Positions 33,483 through 42,119 of a DNA stretch of 64,000 nucleotides are shown one piece after another. Below the pieces are notes generated by a model. It was not told the DNA's origin, did not search any database, and worked only from the letters and a program-made list of their open reading frames with translations. The number at the start of each line of letters is the position of its first letter. Positions within the stretch are counted from its first letter, which is position 1. Position numbers and translations under genes: made by a program. Source of the stretch: Bacteroidales bacterium UBA6851 (GTDB lineage: Bacteria > Bacteroidota > Bacteroidia > Bacteroidales > UBA932); contig DKDJ01000002.1 of assembly GCA_002451795.1 (NCBI GenBank), forward strand, positions 1 through 64,000, in the 5' to 3' direction.

Positions 33483-34841
33483 TTAAGCCATTTCCTTGAG
33501 CATAAGGTCTATGCCTTGTGCGATGATGTCCTGAATATTGTTCTTGCTCGGATCGATGAACTCGCAGGTGGCGAGGTCTTCCGGGAGAACTTCATAGATG
33601 CCGAAACGCTCCATCTTGTCAATATCTCCCGCAAGGCATGCCTTTGCCAGGTAGACAGGGTAGATGTCCATAGGAAGTACTTTGGCGTAGTAGCCATCGT
33701 TCATCATGAACGCACGTACGCCACCGTGGAGGTTGGTGTCCATGTCATATTTTCTCCATGGGGTGAGCCATGAGAAGTAGCTATGGTCACGGCTATACTG
33801 CTTGTAGCGGATCGGGCGAACCCAGCCGAGAAGCTCCTCTTCGGTGCCTTCCTTGAGCAGGGTGACCTGATTGTCGAAGAATCCGAGGTAACCGTCGGCA
33901 CCAGCGTTGCGTCCGCTTAGGGCATTGCCGCTGACGAACCGGAGACCTTCTGGTGCATTGCCATAGAATGGTGCGAGATCTTTCATTGGCATTCCAGGAG
34001 TTGTAAGCACATAGGCTGGCTCGATAGCCATAGGACCGCAGACAGCTACCTTGCGGCGGACGTCATAGCGTCCTTTCGTGAAGAGTTTGCCGATGGCGGC
34101 AAGCCCTGCAAGTGAGACTGTCCATACGATGTCACCTTTCTTGATAGGAGCGATGCTTGCAATCTGTACTCCGACATTTCCTGCCGGGTGCTTGCCCTTA
34201 AAGAAGTGAGTCTCGACATTTTGCAGTCTTGCCAATGCTGAATGTGCGTTGTCTGCACTGAGTGAAACGTGGACTTTCCCTGATGTTAGTTTGGAAAGTG
34301 CGGTCGCGCCAGCCTGAATGGACTTGGCTTCATCAGCGTAGCAGAATTCCGTGTCGGCTGCAAGAGGTGCAGTATCGAAAGCGGAAACGAAAATGTCGCG
34401 CGGCGTATCTGCCGGGTTGGCCAGAATACCATAAGGGCGCTGTACGAGCCATGGCCAGAGACCTGCCTGGAGAATAGACTCACGTACTGCGCCTGCATTC
34501 AGACCTTCAACATCTTTCGCTCCGAAATCCACGCTTTTCTGCTCCTCGTCTGCCTCAATGAGGACTGCGAGCAACTTGCGCTTGTCTCCTCTGACGAGTT
34601 CCTTGACAGTTCCGCTTACTGGAGATGCCAAAAGGATGTCAGGGTTCTTTTTGTCCGCAATGACGGGGGAGCCGCAGAGCACTGAGTCGCCTTCCTTGAC
34701 AAGGAGTCTTGGGAGAAGTCCCTTGAAGTCAGTCGGGCAGACTGCCACGATGCCTGGAGCTATCGCCTTGGAGACGCGAAGTTCTGCTTCACCCGCGATA
34801 GGGATGTTCAGACCCTTTTTCAAAACGATGTTTTTTGACAT
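33483..34841 (-). CDS. nqrA: NqrA, Na+-NADH:quinone reductase subunit A
   Basis: A 452-residue soluble subunit that closes the cytoplasmic side of the complex and lies near the quinone site. It begins NIVLKKGLNIPIAGEAE, the family start, and contains PRLLVKEGDSVLCGSPVI and SPVSGTVKELVRGDKRK, a barrel-sandwich region. ATG 34841 is chosen because homology begins there; upstream codons to 34892 add 17 unrelated residues. It is the first gene of the six-gene operon nqrABCDEF, which uses NADH oxidation to pump Na+ in anaerobic or microaerobic respiration. Confidence 0.96.
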   Translation of the reverse strand: MSKNIVLKKGLNIPIAGEAELRVSKAIAPGIVAVCPTDFKGLLPRLLVKEGDSVLCGSPVIADKKNPDILLASPVSGTVKELVRGDKRKLLAVLIEADEEQKSVDFGAKDVEGLNAGAVRESILQAGLWPWLVQRPYGILANPADTPRDIFVSAFDTAPLAADTEFCYADEAKSIQAGATALSKLTSGKVHVSLSADNAHSALARLQNVETHFFKGKHPAGNVGVQIASIAPIKKGDIVWTVSLAGLAAIGKLFTKGRYDVRRKVAVCGPMAIEPAYVLTTPGMPMKDLAPFYGNAPEGLRFVSGNALSGRNAGADGYLGFFDNQVTLLKEGTEEELLGWVRPIRYKQYSRDHSYFSWLTPWRKYDMDTNLHGGVRAFMMNDGYYAKVLPMDIYPVYLAKACLAGDIDKMERFGIYEVLPEDLATCEFIDPSKNNIQDIIAQGIDLMLKEMA

Positions 34842-34879
34842 TGAATATAACGTTATTATGATTTGCCAAAATTGCGATG

Positions 34880-34908
34880 CGAAGATACTCATTTTTTTCG
34901 TAATTTCG
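34880..34908. promoter_or_regulatory. Divergent weak promoter boxes for nqrA (-) and the helicase gene (+)
   Basis: On the - strand TATCTTCG (34880-34887), and on the + strand TAATTTCG (34901-34908), each one mismatch from TAnnTTTG. The + box lies only 8 nt before ATG 34916, which suggests an almost leaderless helicase mRNA. Confidence 0.4.
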
Positions 34909-34915
34909 CGCTATT

Positions 34916-37285
34916 ATGAGCGATAAAGTGAGTGCTGTTCTCGATGGATTGAACGAAGAACAGAAAAAAGCGGTCAGTTGCACGGAGGGTCCGGTGCTGA
35001 TAGTTGCCGGTGCCGGTTCTGGAAAGACCAGGGTGCTGACGAGCAGGATTGCATATATTCTTAGCCAGGGAACCGAGCCGTCAAGGGTCCTTGCCTTGAC
35101 TTTTACCAAGAAGGCGGCGGGGGAAATGAAGGAGCGCATTGCCGGTCTGGTGGGATCAAAACCCGCAAGGCATCTTGTCATGGGAACATTCCATGCGGTA
35201 TTCGTGCGTTTCCTTAGAGAGTATGCATCATTTCTTGGCTATCCGGAAAATTTTACCATATACGATACTTCAGATTCCCAGAGTGCGGTGAAGGCATGTG
35301 TCAAGGAACTTGGGCTGGATGACAAAATATATAAGCCAAAGGATGTCCTTTCCAGGATTTCTTCTGCCAAAAACAACCTTATCACTGTCTCTGCATACAG
35401 GGCTAACCATGATATGATGATGGCGGATGCAAGATCCAAGAAGCCTCGTATGAGTGATCTTTATGACTTGTATCAGAAGAAGTTGAAGCAGAGTGGAGTA
35501 ATGGATTTTGATGACATACTCCTGAATATGAACATTCTCCTCAAGGACAACCGTGAGGCCCTACTCTCCATAGCCGACAGGTTCTCGTACATCATGGTGG
35601 ATGAGTACCAGGACACCAACAGGTCTCAGTATATTATCCTGCGTAAACTTGCCCAGTTCCATCAGAATATCTGCGTGGTCGGGGACGACAGCCAGTCTAT
35701 CTATGCTTTCCGCGGTGCCAGAATTGAAAATATATTGAATTTCAAGCGTGACTACCCGACTTGCAAGGTCTTTAGACTTGAACTCAATTATCGCTCTACC
35801 AAGACTATAGTTGACGCTGCCAATTCACTGATAGATCACAACAAGAGCCGAATCCCTAAAGTGTGCTACTCGCAAGGTGAGCAGGGGGAGAAAATCCGGC
35901 TGTTGAGGAGCTGGTCCGAGACGGGTGAGGCAGAGTCAATAGTTTCTGATATCATAGGTCGTATGCGAGCCGATCATGCACAGTATCAGGATTTTGCGAT
36001 TCTCTATCGTACCAATTCCCAGTCCCGAGCAATAGAAGAGCAACTTCGCCGCCGCAATATTCCTTATATGATATACTCCGGCAACTCGTTCTTCGATAGG
36101 GCGGAAATCAAGGATATGATGGCGTATTTCAAACTGTGTGTCAACCCCTACGATGACGAGTCTTTCAAGCGTGTGGTAAATAAGCCTGCGAGAGGAATTG
36201 GCGCTACGACACTTCAGTCGCTTGAGCAGCTTGCGCGCGAACGCGGCACAAGCCTTTTTAAGGTTGGGCTTAATGTGCCTAAAGTCAAGCCTTTCTGTGA
36301 TATGATAGAGAAGTTGGCGGTTCTTGTAAAGAGCACTGATGCATTCGATTTGGCCAGAAGAATAGCCGATGATAGCGGACTGTATGCTTTCTTGAAGTCG
36401 GATAGCTCCATTGAAGGCCAGTCAAGGGTTTCTAATTTGGACGAACTTATCAATTCTGTGGCTGTGTTTGTCGAAGAGCGGCAGCAGGAGGCGGAAGAGT
36501 CTGGTGAAGACTATAGCGGTGCTATATTTACGCTGGATGATTTCCTTGAAAATGTCTCCTTGCTTAGCAATGTGGATGTAAGTGAGGATGAGGACACCAA
36601 TAATAAGGTTTCCATGATGACTGTGCACTCTTCCAAGGGGCTTGAGTATCCGTATGTCTATATTGCCGGTCTTGAGGAGAATCTTTTTCCAAGCCTATCC
36701 ATGCTCAGCAGCGAGCAGGATGTGGAGGAGGAGAGACGTCTGTGCTATGTGGCTGTGACAAGGGCGCGGAAGGCTGTTACGCTTTCTTTCTCTAACTCAA
36801 GAATGCGTAATGGAAAGCATGAGTCCAACTCGCCGTCGCGATTTATAAAGGAGATAGATCCTTCGTACATTGAAAATCCTCTCTCAAGGGAAGAACTGAA
36901 TTCTATGGATGATGCTGGCTGGGGTGGTTTTTCAGGAAGGACTGCACTTCCTGGTGGATTCCGCTCTACTTACGGGACATCTGGACCAGCAAGGACGGTT
37001 TCTTCCGCTTCTCGTCCGTCTTTCCCAGTGCCGAAGTCTTCTTCTTCATCTCCAGTGCGCCCTTCCGCTCCTGCCGGGAGTCAGAGGCGTGCAGATCTCA
37101 ATTTTGAGGGCGTCCCGATGACGGAACTTAAGGTTGGAGAGCGTGTGGAGCACAATAGGTTTGGGGCCGGGGTCATACTCTCCCTTTCAGGGAGTGCTCC
37201 GGATATGAAAGCGAGAATCTGTTTTGATGAATATGGGGAGAAGCTTCTTCTTCTGAGTTTTGCAAAACTACGTCCGTTGGAATAA
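34916..37285 (+). CDS. UvrD/PcrA-type superfamily 1 DNA helicase
   Basis: A 789-residue 3'-5' helicase of the UvrD/Rep/PcrA group, which unwinds DNA in repair and removes recombinase or stalled polymerase. Motifs run in order: LIVAGAGSGKTRVL (Walker A), ALTFTKKAAGEMKERI (Ia), MVDEYQDTNRSQ (II), VVGDDSQSIYAFRGA (III), LNYRST (IV), TVHSSKGLEYPYVYIAGLEE (V) and CYVAVTRARKAVTLSF (VI). After a Ser/Pro-rich linker (about 685-735) the C-terminus has a Tudor-like ELKVGERVEHNRFGAG element that in PcrA contacts RNA polymerase. The length and linker resemble PcrA more than Rep. Confidence 0.93.
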   Translation: MSDKVSAVLDGLNEEQKKAVSCTEGPVLIVAGAGSGKTRVLTSRIAYILSQGTEPSRVLALTFTKKAAGEMKERIAGLVGSKPARHLVMGTFHAVFVRFLREYASFLGYPENFTIYDTSDSQSAVKACVKELGLDDKIYKPKDVLSRISSAKNNLITVSAYRANHDMMMADARSKKPRMSDLYDLYQKKLKQSGVMDFDDILLNMNILLKDNREALLSIADRFSYIMVDEYQDTNRSQYIILRKLAQFHQNICVVGDDSQSIYAFRGARIENILNFKRDYPTCKVFRLELNYRSTKTIVDAANSLIDHNKSRIPKVCYSQGEQGEKIRLLRSWSETGEAESIVSDIIGRMRADHAQYQDFAILYRTNSQSRAIEEQLRRRNIPYMIYSGNSFFDRAEIKDMMAYFKLCVNPYDDESFKRVVNKPARGIGATTLQSLEQLARERGTSLFKVGLNVPKVKPFCDMIEKLAVLVKSTDAFDLARRIADDSGLYAFLKSDSSIEGQSRVSNLDELINSVAVFVEERQQEAEESGEDYSGAIFTLDDFLENVSLLSNVDVSEDEDTNNKVSMMTVHSSKGLEYPYVYIAGLEENLFPSLSMLSSEQDVEEERRLCYVAVTRARKAVTLSFSNSRMRNGKHESNSPSRFIKEIDPSYIENPLSREELNSMDDAGWGGFSGRTALPGGFRSTYGTSGPARTVSSASRPSFPVPKSSSSSPVRPSAPAGSQRRADLNFEGVPMTELKVGERVEHNRFGAGVILSLSGSAPDMKARICFDEYGEKLLLLSFAKLRPLE

Positions 37286-37298
37286 AACTAATACCAAT

Positions 37299-38138
37299 AT
37301 GGGAAAAAGAATATGCGCTCTGACTATGGTCAGAAATGATGACTTCTACCTCAGAAAATGGGTGGAGTACTATGGGCGTGAACTTGGCCTTGATAATCTT
37401 TATATCTATTTTGATGGGAAAGATCAGCCAATACCTGACTTCTGTGAGGGGACCCGTGCCTTTTTGGAGGATAAGATACCGGGGCAGGTGGTGGAAATGG
37501 AGAAGATCAGGCTATCTTTCCTTTCCGAGAGGGCGAAATGTCTTTTTGAAGAAGGCTATGACCTTGTAATCGGCGTGGATGCAGATGAGTTCCTGATTCC
37601 GGATCCGCGACTTGGTCTTGGCTTAGCTGACTATCTTGACCGGTGTGATATACGTGATTCTCTTTCCGGGCTTGGGGTAGATGTGGGGCAGAGACTTGGT
37701 GAGGAGCCTGATATTGATGGCTCTCGCACTTTCCTCTCACAACGCCATTATGCGCGTCTTTCCACGCGCTATACAAAGCCGAGTGTGATGGCAAGACCGC
37801 TTGTGTGGGGCAGTGGATTCCATCGTATCAAAGGGCATAATTTCCATATAGCCAGAGACTTGTATCTTTTCCATTTCGGATATTTCGATATGGGCAGGAT
37901 AAAGGCGCGTTTCGATGATCCTTCGCGCAGACAAGCCGGATGGACCAAGCATTTGGAACGACGCTCGGAAACTATTCGCATGGTGTCTTCGCACAAAGTC
38001 AGGGAATGGGACAAGTGGACTTCAATCGCGAGATGCGTTCAGACTCTTGTGCGCCCACCTTATGCGTGGAATAAGCCGGCGATGTTTGAAGCTATCCTAA
38101 TTGTGCGTATCCCAGACAGGTTCTCCAATATAATATAG
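37299..38138 (+). CDS. Glycosyltransferase, Glyco_tranf_2_4 (GT92-like)
   Basis: A 279-residue protein starting RICALTMVRNDDFYLRKWVE, the typical opening of Glyco_tranf_2_4 proteins (PF13704), followed by YYGRELGLDNLYIYFDG and the metal-site motif IGVDADEFLIPDP near residue 95. The C-terminal HFGYFDMGRIKARF is also usual for the group. ATG 37299 lies 13 nt after the helicase stop, so it is probably co-transcribed with it; an upstream in-frame codon at 37260 would only overlap the helicase. It converges with the thioesterase gene 4 nt away. Likely LPS or capsule decoration. Confidence 0.82.
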   Translation: MGKRICALTMVRNDDFYLRKWVEYYGRELGLDNLYIYFDGKDQPIPDFCEGTRAFLEDKIPGQVVEMEKIRLSFLSERAKCLFEEGYDLVIGVDADEFLIPDPRLGLGLADYLDRCDIRDSLSGLGVDVGQRLGEEPDIDGSRTFLSQRHYARLSTRYTKPSVMARPLVWGSGFHRIKGHNFHIARDLYLFHFGYFDMGRIKARFDDPSRRQAGWTKHLERRSETIRMVSSHKVREWDKWTSIARCVQTLVRPPYAWNKPAMFEAILIVRIPDRFSNII

Positions 38139-38142
38139 TAGG

Positions 38143-38877
38143 CTACTCGAACATCAGTTTTTCTATGAAGACCTGATGGTCTGAGCTTCGCCCTTCCACT
38201 ATGTGTTCCCCTTCTGGGGTTATGCAGTGGAAGAGTTCTACTGTCTCTCCCAGCAGTGTCTCTTTGTTGAAGTTGATGCTGAGCTCCTTGAGCGTCATGG
38301 TCATGGCAATATTGTTCGGAAGGCTGTCAAGTGCCCATACAGTGTATTTGACATTGTTGGCGTGCCCATTGTAGTCCACGTCAGAATACTTGACGGTATG
38401 CTCTCCAATCTTCTCCAGGGTGCATTCTCGCGGTATTGTAATTTTGCCGCATGGTTCGCTTATAGCATGGTCTTCGCTCTGCGCGCCGGCTGAGAGAAGC
38501 TCCAAGACCTTCTCGTCCCTGCTGATACGTCTTGTATCGGCATTCATCACTATCCATGAGCTGGTGGCGTTGACTGCCGCTCCACGACTGTCACAGAGCT
38601 GGTAGTCTCTCAGAAAGTAGAGCCCGTTCTGTCCCTTGTGCCATGTCGATAAGTCCACTTTCTCATCGAATACGACGTCTCTCTCGAATCTCACGTGCAT
38701 TCTGGCAAGTACCCAGATGCATCCGAGTCCCGCAAGTGCTGTGTCATTAAAACTAAGTGTCTGCGCCCCTTTTACTGCAAGTTGCTGTGCGAAGTCAAGG
38801 AATGCTTCAGCGCGCATCTTGTGGTGTGAGTCAGAACGGTAGCAGGTAATAATATCTTTTTCGCAGTATTTTTCCAT
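38143..38877 (-). CDS. Acyl-ACP thioesterase (FatA-like), copy 1
   Basis: A 244-residue double hot-dog acyl-ACP thioesterase (PF01643) that releases fatty acids from acyl carrier protein. The N-terminal half has MRAEAFLDFAQQLAVKGAQ and WVLARMHVRFERDVVFDE. The second hot-dog carries the catalytic strand-helix DVDYNGHANNVKYTVW (N-x-H within it near residue 170). It lies 1 nt after the Nif3-like gene in an S9 peptidase/nif3/thioesterase operon. A second, diverged copy lies at 51628-52347, so two chain-length specificities are possible. Confidence 0.88.
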   Translation of the reverse strand: MEKYCEKDIITCYRSDSHHKMRAEAFLDFAQQLAVKGAQTLSFNDTALAGLGCIWVLARMHVRFERDVVFDEKVDLSTWHKGQNGLYFLRDYQLCDSRGAAVNATSSWIVMNADTRRISRDEKVLELLSAGAQSEDHAISEPCGKITIPRECTLEKIGEHTVKYSDVDYNGHANNVKYTVWALDSLPNNIAMTMTLKELSINFNKETLLGETVELFHCITPEGEHIVEGRSSDHQVFIEKLMFE

Positions 38878-38878
38878 T

Positions 38879-39658
38879 TTATTGTATATAGATGATAGGG
38901 TTGGTGTCTATGCTTGTTTTGACAACTTTCAGCCCCGAAAATTTTGAGTATAGCAGGTCGCAGAGCAAATCCATGGTAAACTGTTCACTCTGATAGTGTC
39001 CGAGTTCCGCGAGAAGCATACCAGAATTCTCGAAATAATCGTGATAGTGGAACTCTCCGCAGACAAAACAGTCGGACTTAGCATTGATTGCGTCCTTCAT
39101 GAGAAAAGCTCCTGCTCCTCCGCATACGGCCACCTTTCTGATTGTCCGCCCGTCAGGCTGGGAGCAACGCAAGCTTCTTACCTTGAACTTGTCTTTCAGC
39201 ATGGCGTAGAAGACCTCGTCTTGCATCGGAGACACAAGTGTTCCTACTATTCCGGAGCCGGAAACCCCATCATGGTGCGGAAGCAGCCATGAAAGTTCCG
39301 AGAGGCCAATGGTATCTGCTATACGGTAATTCACCCCTCCCGGAGCATTATCCAGACTCGTATGGGCAGAGTAGATGGAAATGCCATGCGTAATAGCTTT
39401 CGCGACGCATCTCTGCTGGTATGTGATTCCGCACACCTGTTTCAATGCCTTGAAAATCAATGGGTGATGCGATAATATAAGGTCTGCCTTGCGCTCGATT
39501 GCCTCGTCCACAATTTCTTCGGTGATATCCAGACATACAAGGATGGATTCGATTTCAGCCTCTGGGCTGCCGACTTGAAGACCGGAATTGTCGAAGTCGT
39601 CCTGGTATGACAAGGGCGCAACTGATTCTATGGCTGAAATGATTTCTTGGAGTTCCAT
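38879..39658 (-). CDS. Nif3-like dinuclear metal-centre protein
   Basis: A 259-residue DUF34/Nif3 (YbgI-type) protein, shorter than the Nif3-PII fusions of about 365. Metal ligands are visible in DNSGLQVG, LDITEEIVDEAI and LILSHHPLIFKAL (HHP near residue 64), in YSAHTSLDNAPGGVN, and in LAELGHYQSEQFTM (H and E near 220). The family forms hexameric toroids with two metal ions; proposals include GTP cyclohydrolase-like or metal-insertion roles, none settled. It starts 1 nt after the S9 peptidase stop. Confidence 0.92.
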   Translation of the reverse strand: MELQEIISAIESVAPLSYQDDFDNSGLQVGSPEAEIESILVCLDITEEIVDEAIERKADLILSHHPLIFKALKQVCGITYQQRCVAKAITHGISIYSAHTSLDNAPGGVNYRIADTIGLSELSWLLPHHDGVSGSGIVGTLVSPMQDEVFYAMLKDKFKVRSLRCSQPDGRTIRKVAVCGGAGAFLMKDAINAKSDCFVCGEFHYHDYFENSGMLLAELGHYQSEQFTMDLLCDLLYSKFSGLKVVKTSIDTNPIIYIQ

Positions 39659-39659
39659 G

Positions 39660-41858
39660 CTACTTCATCCATCTATCAAGCCAGTCATAGAATGTACGAT
39701 GCCAGTAAAGAGAGTTCTGCGGCTGGAGAATCCAGTGATTCTCTTCCGGGAATATCACAAGTTTGGAAGGAACTCCCATCATCTGTGCTGCATTGAACGC
39801 TGCCATTCCTTGCTCATAAGGAATGCGGAAGTCCATCATTCCGTGGATGCAGAGAATAGGAGTGTGCCATTTGGTCACCATGGATGATGGAGAGTTGGCG
39901 TAATGCTTTTGTGCTTTCGGCGTGGATGCATAAGGTGCTCCGGCCTGCTGCATTCCTCCGAACGTGATGCCGTCTCCCTTAGGCCCCATCTGTCCTTCGG
40001 TGTAGGAGTATTCTGTGAGGCCGCCGTTGTCCCAGTTGGCGAACCACATCTCTTCGGTGGTGAACCATAGCTGCTTCTCGTCAAAGATGCCTGCATGTGC
40101 TATGAAGCAGTCATAGAGGTCACCGTGCAGTCCTTCAAGCATATAGGCAGAGTATCCGCCGTATGATGCTCCCACACAAGCGAGCTTTCCGACGTATGGC
40201 TTGCTCTTGATATAGCGTCCGGCAGCGAGGTAGTCCTGCATGTTGAGGCCGCTGTAATCTCCAGAAATCTGCTCTTTCCACTCCTGTCCGAAAGCTGTGG
40301 TGCCTCGGCGGTTCGGGAGTATGACTATGTACCCTTGCTGTGCCATAAGGCGGTAGCACCATCTGTAGCTCCAGTCCTGTGAGTTGGTGCCTTGCGGGCC
40401 GCCAAGAACTATCTCAATAGCCGGATATACCTTGTTCTCGTCAAATTCGGGAGGATAGATTACCCAGCATTGCATCTGCTTGTGATCTACTGTCTCCACG
40501 TGGATGCTTTCTTCCTTGATTGGCTTGAGCTGGCTTAGGATATGCTCGTTCTCTGATGTGATCTGCTTGTAGGTGGTGCCTGCTGCCGTAATGTCCACTT
40601 CAACAAGTTCAAGAGGAAATTCCAGGCTGTAATATGAACATAGGAGCCGTACTCCCTCAGAGTGCTCGATAACGGCGAAAGGTGAGAAGAAGTCGAACCA
40701 CCAATCTTTCTCTGTTATGCGCTGAATCTCACCGCTAAGGTCTGCGCAGAAAAGCCCCTGAATACCTTCTGAAACCAGAGCATTGAAGAAGACTTCGTCT
40801 CCGTGCCATACCGGACCTGCCACATCGTGATCGAAGTTGATGCTGAGGTCGCGTGTATTGGAGACGATGGTGTCTGCGGATAAATCCGTATCACATACCA
40901 TAAGCCTCTGCTGGTCTGCCTCGTATCCATCGCGTGCCATAGATATCCATGCGAGATGTCTGCCGTCTGGACTCCATACGGGGTCAGTATCGTATCCGCC
41001 TCCATTTGTAACCTGTACGGTAGCGCCGCTGAATATGTCGTATATGTATATGTCGGTGTTGGTGCTGAAGGCGTACTGCTTTCCTGTTTTCTTGCGGCAA
41101 GAATATGCTATGTGTCTTGAGTCCGGTGCCCAGTCAAGTTGCTCGACTCCGCCGAACGGCTCTGTCGGAAGCTCGAACCTGTTGCCCTCACCGAGTATGT
41201 CCATAGAGTTGGCTTCAGTGATGACCTGCCCGTTTAGCGGGGCTACGTAACTGCGGGGGATGTCTGTAACCCAATGATCCCAGTGTCTATACATCAGATC
41301 TTCGGTGGCGTACGCCTGTGCCTTGTCAAGGGCTGGGTCACTGTCAGACGGTGTCTGGACTGCGCTATTCTTGATGGTACTGGTGTATATGAGATTACAT
41401 TGGTCTGGGGAAAGCTTGAACTCGGATATGCCGTTCTGGACATTGCTTATTTTCTCTTTCTTGCCTAGTTTGTCTCCTTTCAGTGTGGCTTTCCAGATCT
41501 GCCCGTCCTGAATGAAGAATATGCTGCTGCCATCAAGAGACCAGCGAGCATTGCTTACGCTTTTGGCATATCTGGTCAGCTGGATTCGGTGACTGCCGTC
41601 AGTCTCGCAGATGAAGAGGTTGCGGCAGCTGCGGTTGTCCGTTATTGAATTGTAAGATACTCCATAGAGTATTCGTGTGCCGTCAGGTGAAATCTGCGGG
41701 TCAGAGAGACGACCCATCTCAAGAAGCGTTTCTGGAGTCATCACTCCGTCTTCGATTCTGATATCGGACTGCCCGATATATCCGCTATCTTCGTGTTTAG
41801 TACATCCCATAATCAATGCGGCGGCCATTGCGCCAATTATCATTTTCCTCATATACAT
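39660..41858 (-). CDS. S9-family serine peptidase lipoprotein (dipeptidyl/acylaminoacyl peptidase type)
   Basis: A 732-residue exported peptidase. The N-terminal signal AAALIMGC contains a lipobox, so it should be anchored to a membrane outside the cytoplasm. A WD40-like beta-propeller with TolB-type blades (SPDGTRILYG, WAPDSRHIAYS, WSPDGRHLAWIS) precedes an alpha/beta hydrolase domain. The nucleophile is in CVGASYGGYSAYM (Ser near 580), the aspartate in MMDFRIPYEQG and the histidine in EENHWI. Such enzymes trim peptides for amino-acid fermentation. First gene of a three-gene operon with Nif3 and a thioesterase. No clear -7 box was found. Confidence 0.92.
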   Translation of the reverse strand: MYMRKMIIGAMAAALIMGCTKHEDSGYIGQSDIRIEDGVMTPETLLEMGRLSDPQISPDGTRILYGVSYNSITDNRSCRNLFICETDGSHRIQLTRYAKSVSNARWSLDGSSIFFIQDGQIWKATLKGDKLGKKEKISNVQNGISEFKLSPDQCNLIYTSTIKNSAVQTPSDSDPALDKAQAYATEDLMYRHWDHWVTDIPRSYVAPLNGQVITEANSMDILGEGNRFELPTEPFGGVEQLDWAPDSRHIAYSCRKKTGKQYAFSTNTDIYIYDIFSGATVQVTNGGGYDTDPVWSPDGRHLAWISMARDGYEADQQRLMVCDTDLSADTIVSNTRDLSINFDHDVAGPVWHGDEVFFNALVSEGIQGLFCADLSGEIQRITEKDWWFDFFSPFAVIEHSEGVRLLCSYYSLEFPLELVEVDITAAGTTYKQITSENEHILSQLKPIKEESIHVETVDHKQMQCWVIYPPEFDENKVYPAIEIVLGGPQGTNSQDWSYRWCYRLMAQQGYIVILPNRRGTTAFGQEWKEQISGDYSGLNMQDYLAAGRYIKSKPYVGKLACVGASYGGYSAYMLEGLHGDLYDCFIAHAGIFDEKQLWFTTEEMWFANWDNGGLTEYSYTEGQMGPKGDGITFGGMQQAGAPYASTPKAQKHYANSPSSMVTKWHTPILCIHGMMDFRIPYEQGMAAFNAAQMMGVPSKLVIFPEENHWILQPQNSLYWHRTFYDWLDRWMK

Positions 41859-42064
41859 ACGATATTAGTCGTGCAACTTCTGTCTGTCAAATCCGTCTTA
41901 TTGGAGAGATTGAACCGACGGACTGAGACGATTCTCACAAAGATAGCGATTATTTTTAAAATTTGTCCGAATGTCGGACTGAAGCCCATTCATGACGCCT
42001 TAATGTCGCGAAAAGTCTGTTCTCTGACATATTGTCATGGCTTGTATAATAATGAGAAAATGTC
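41859..42064. other. Intergenic region upstream of pckA
   Basis: About 200 bases between the divergent S9 and pckA genes. Although a frame is open here in phase with pckA, it overlaps the start of the S9 gene and precedes the pckA promoter, so it is not coding. No riboswitch-like structure was noticed. Confidence 0.5.
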
Positions 42065-42072
42065 TATATTTG
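42065..42072 (+). promoter_or_regulatory. -7 box of pckA
   Basis: TATATTTG, 47 nt before ATG 42120, matches TAnnTTTG exactly and is followed by GCGCG. Confidence 0.7.
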
Positions 42073-42119
42073 CGCGCGATTTTTGTAGAAATCAGATTTT
42101 ACTAGATTCAATTAATATT

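Noticed and set aside
30369..34841. Rnf complex instead of Nqr
   Set aside because: NqrA and the NqrF ferredoxin-flavin subunit are present and the order nqrABCDEF is complete; RnfB and RnfC features are absent.
41793..42119. An in-frame N-terminal extension of pckA by about 109 codons
   Set aside because: It overlaps the start of the opposite-strand S9 gene and lies across the pckA promoter box; the normal PckA N-terminus begins at 42120.
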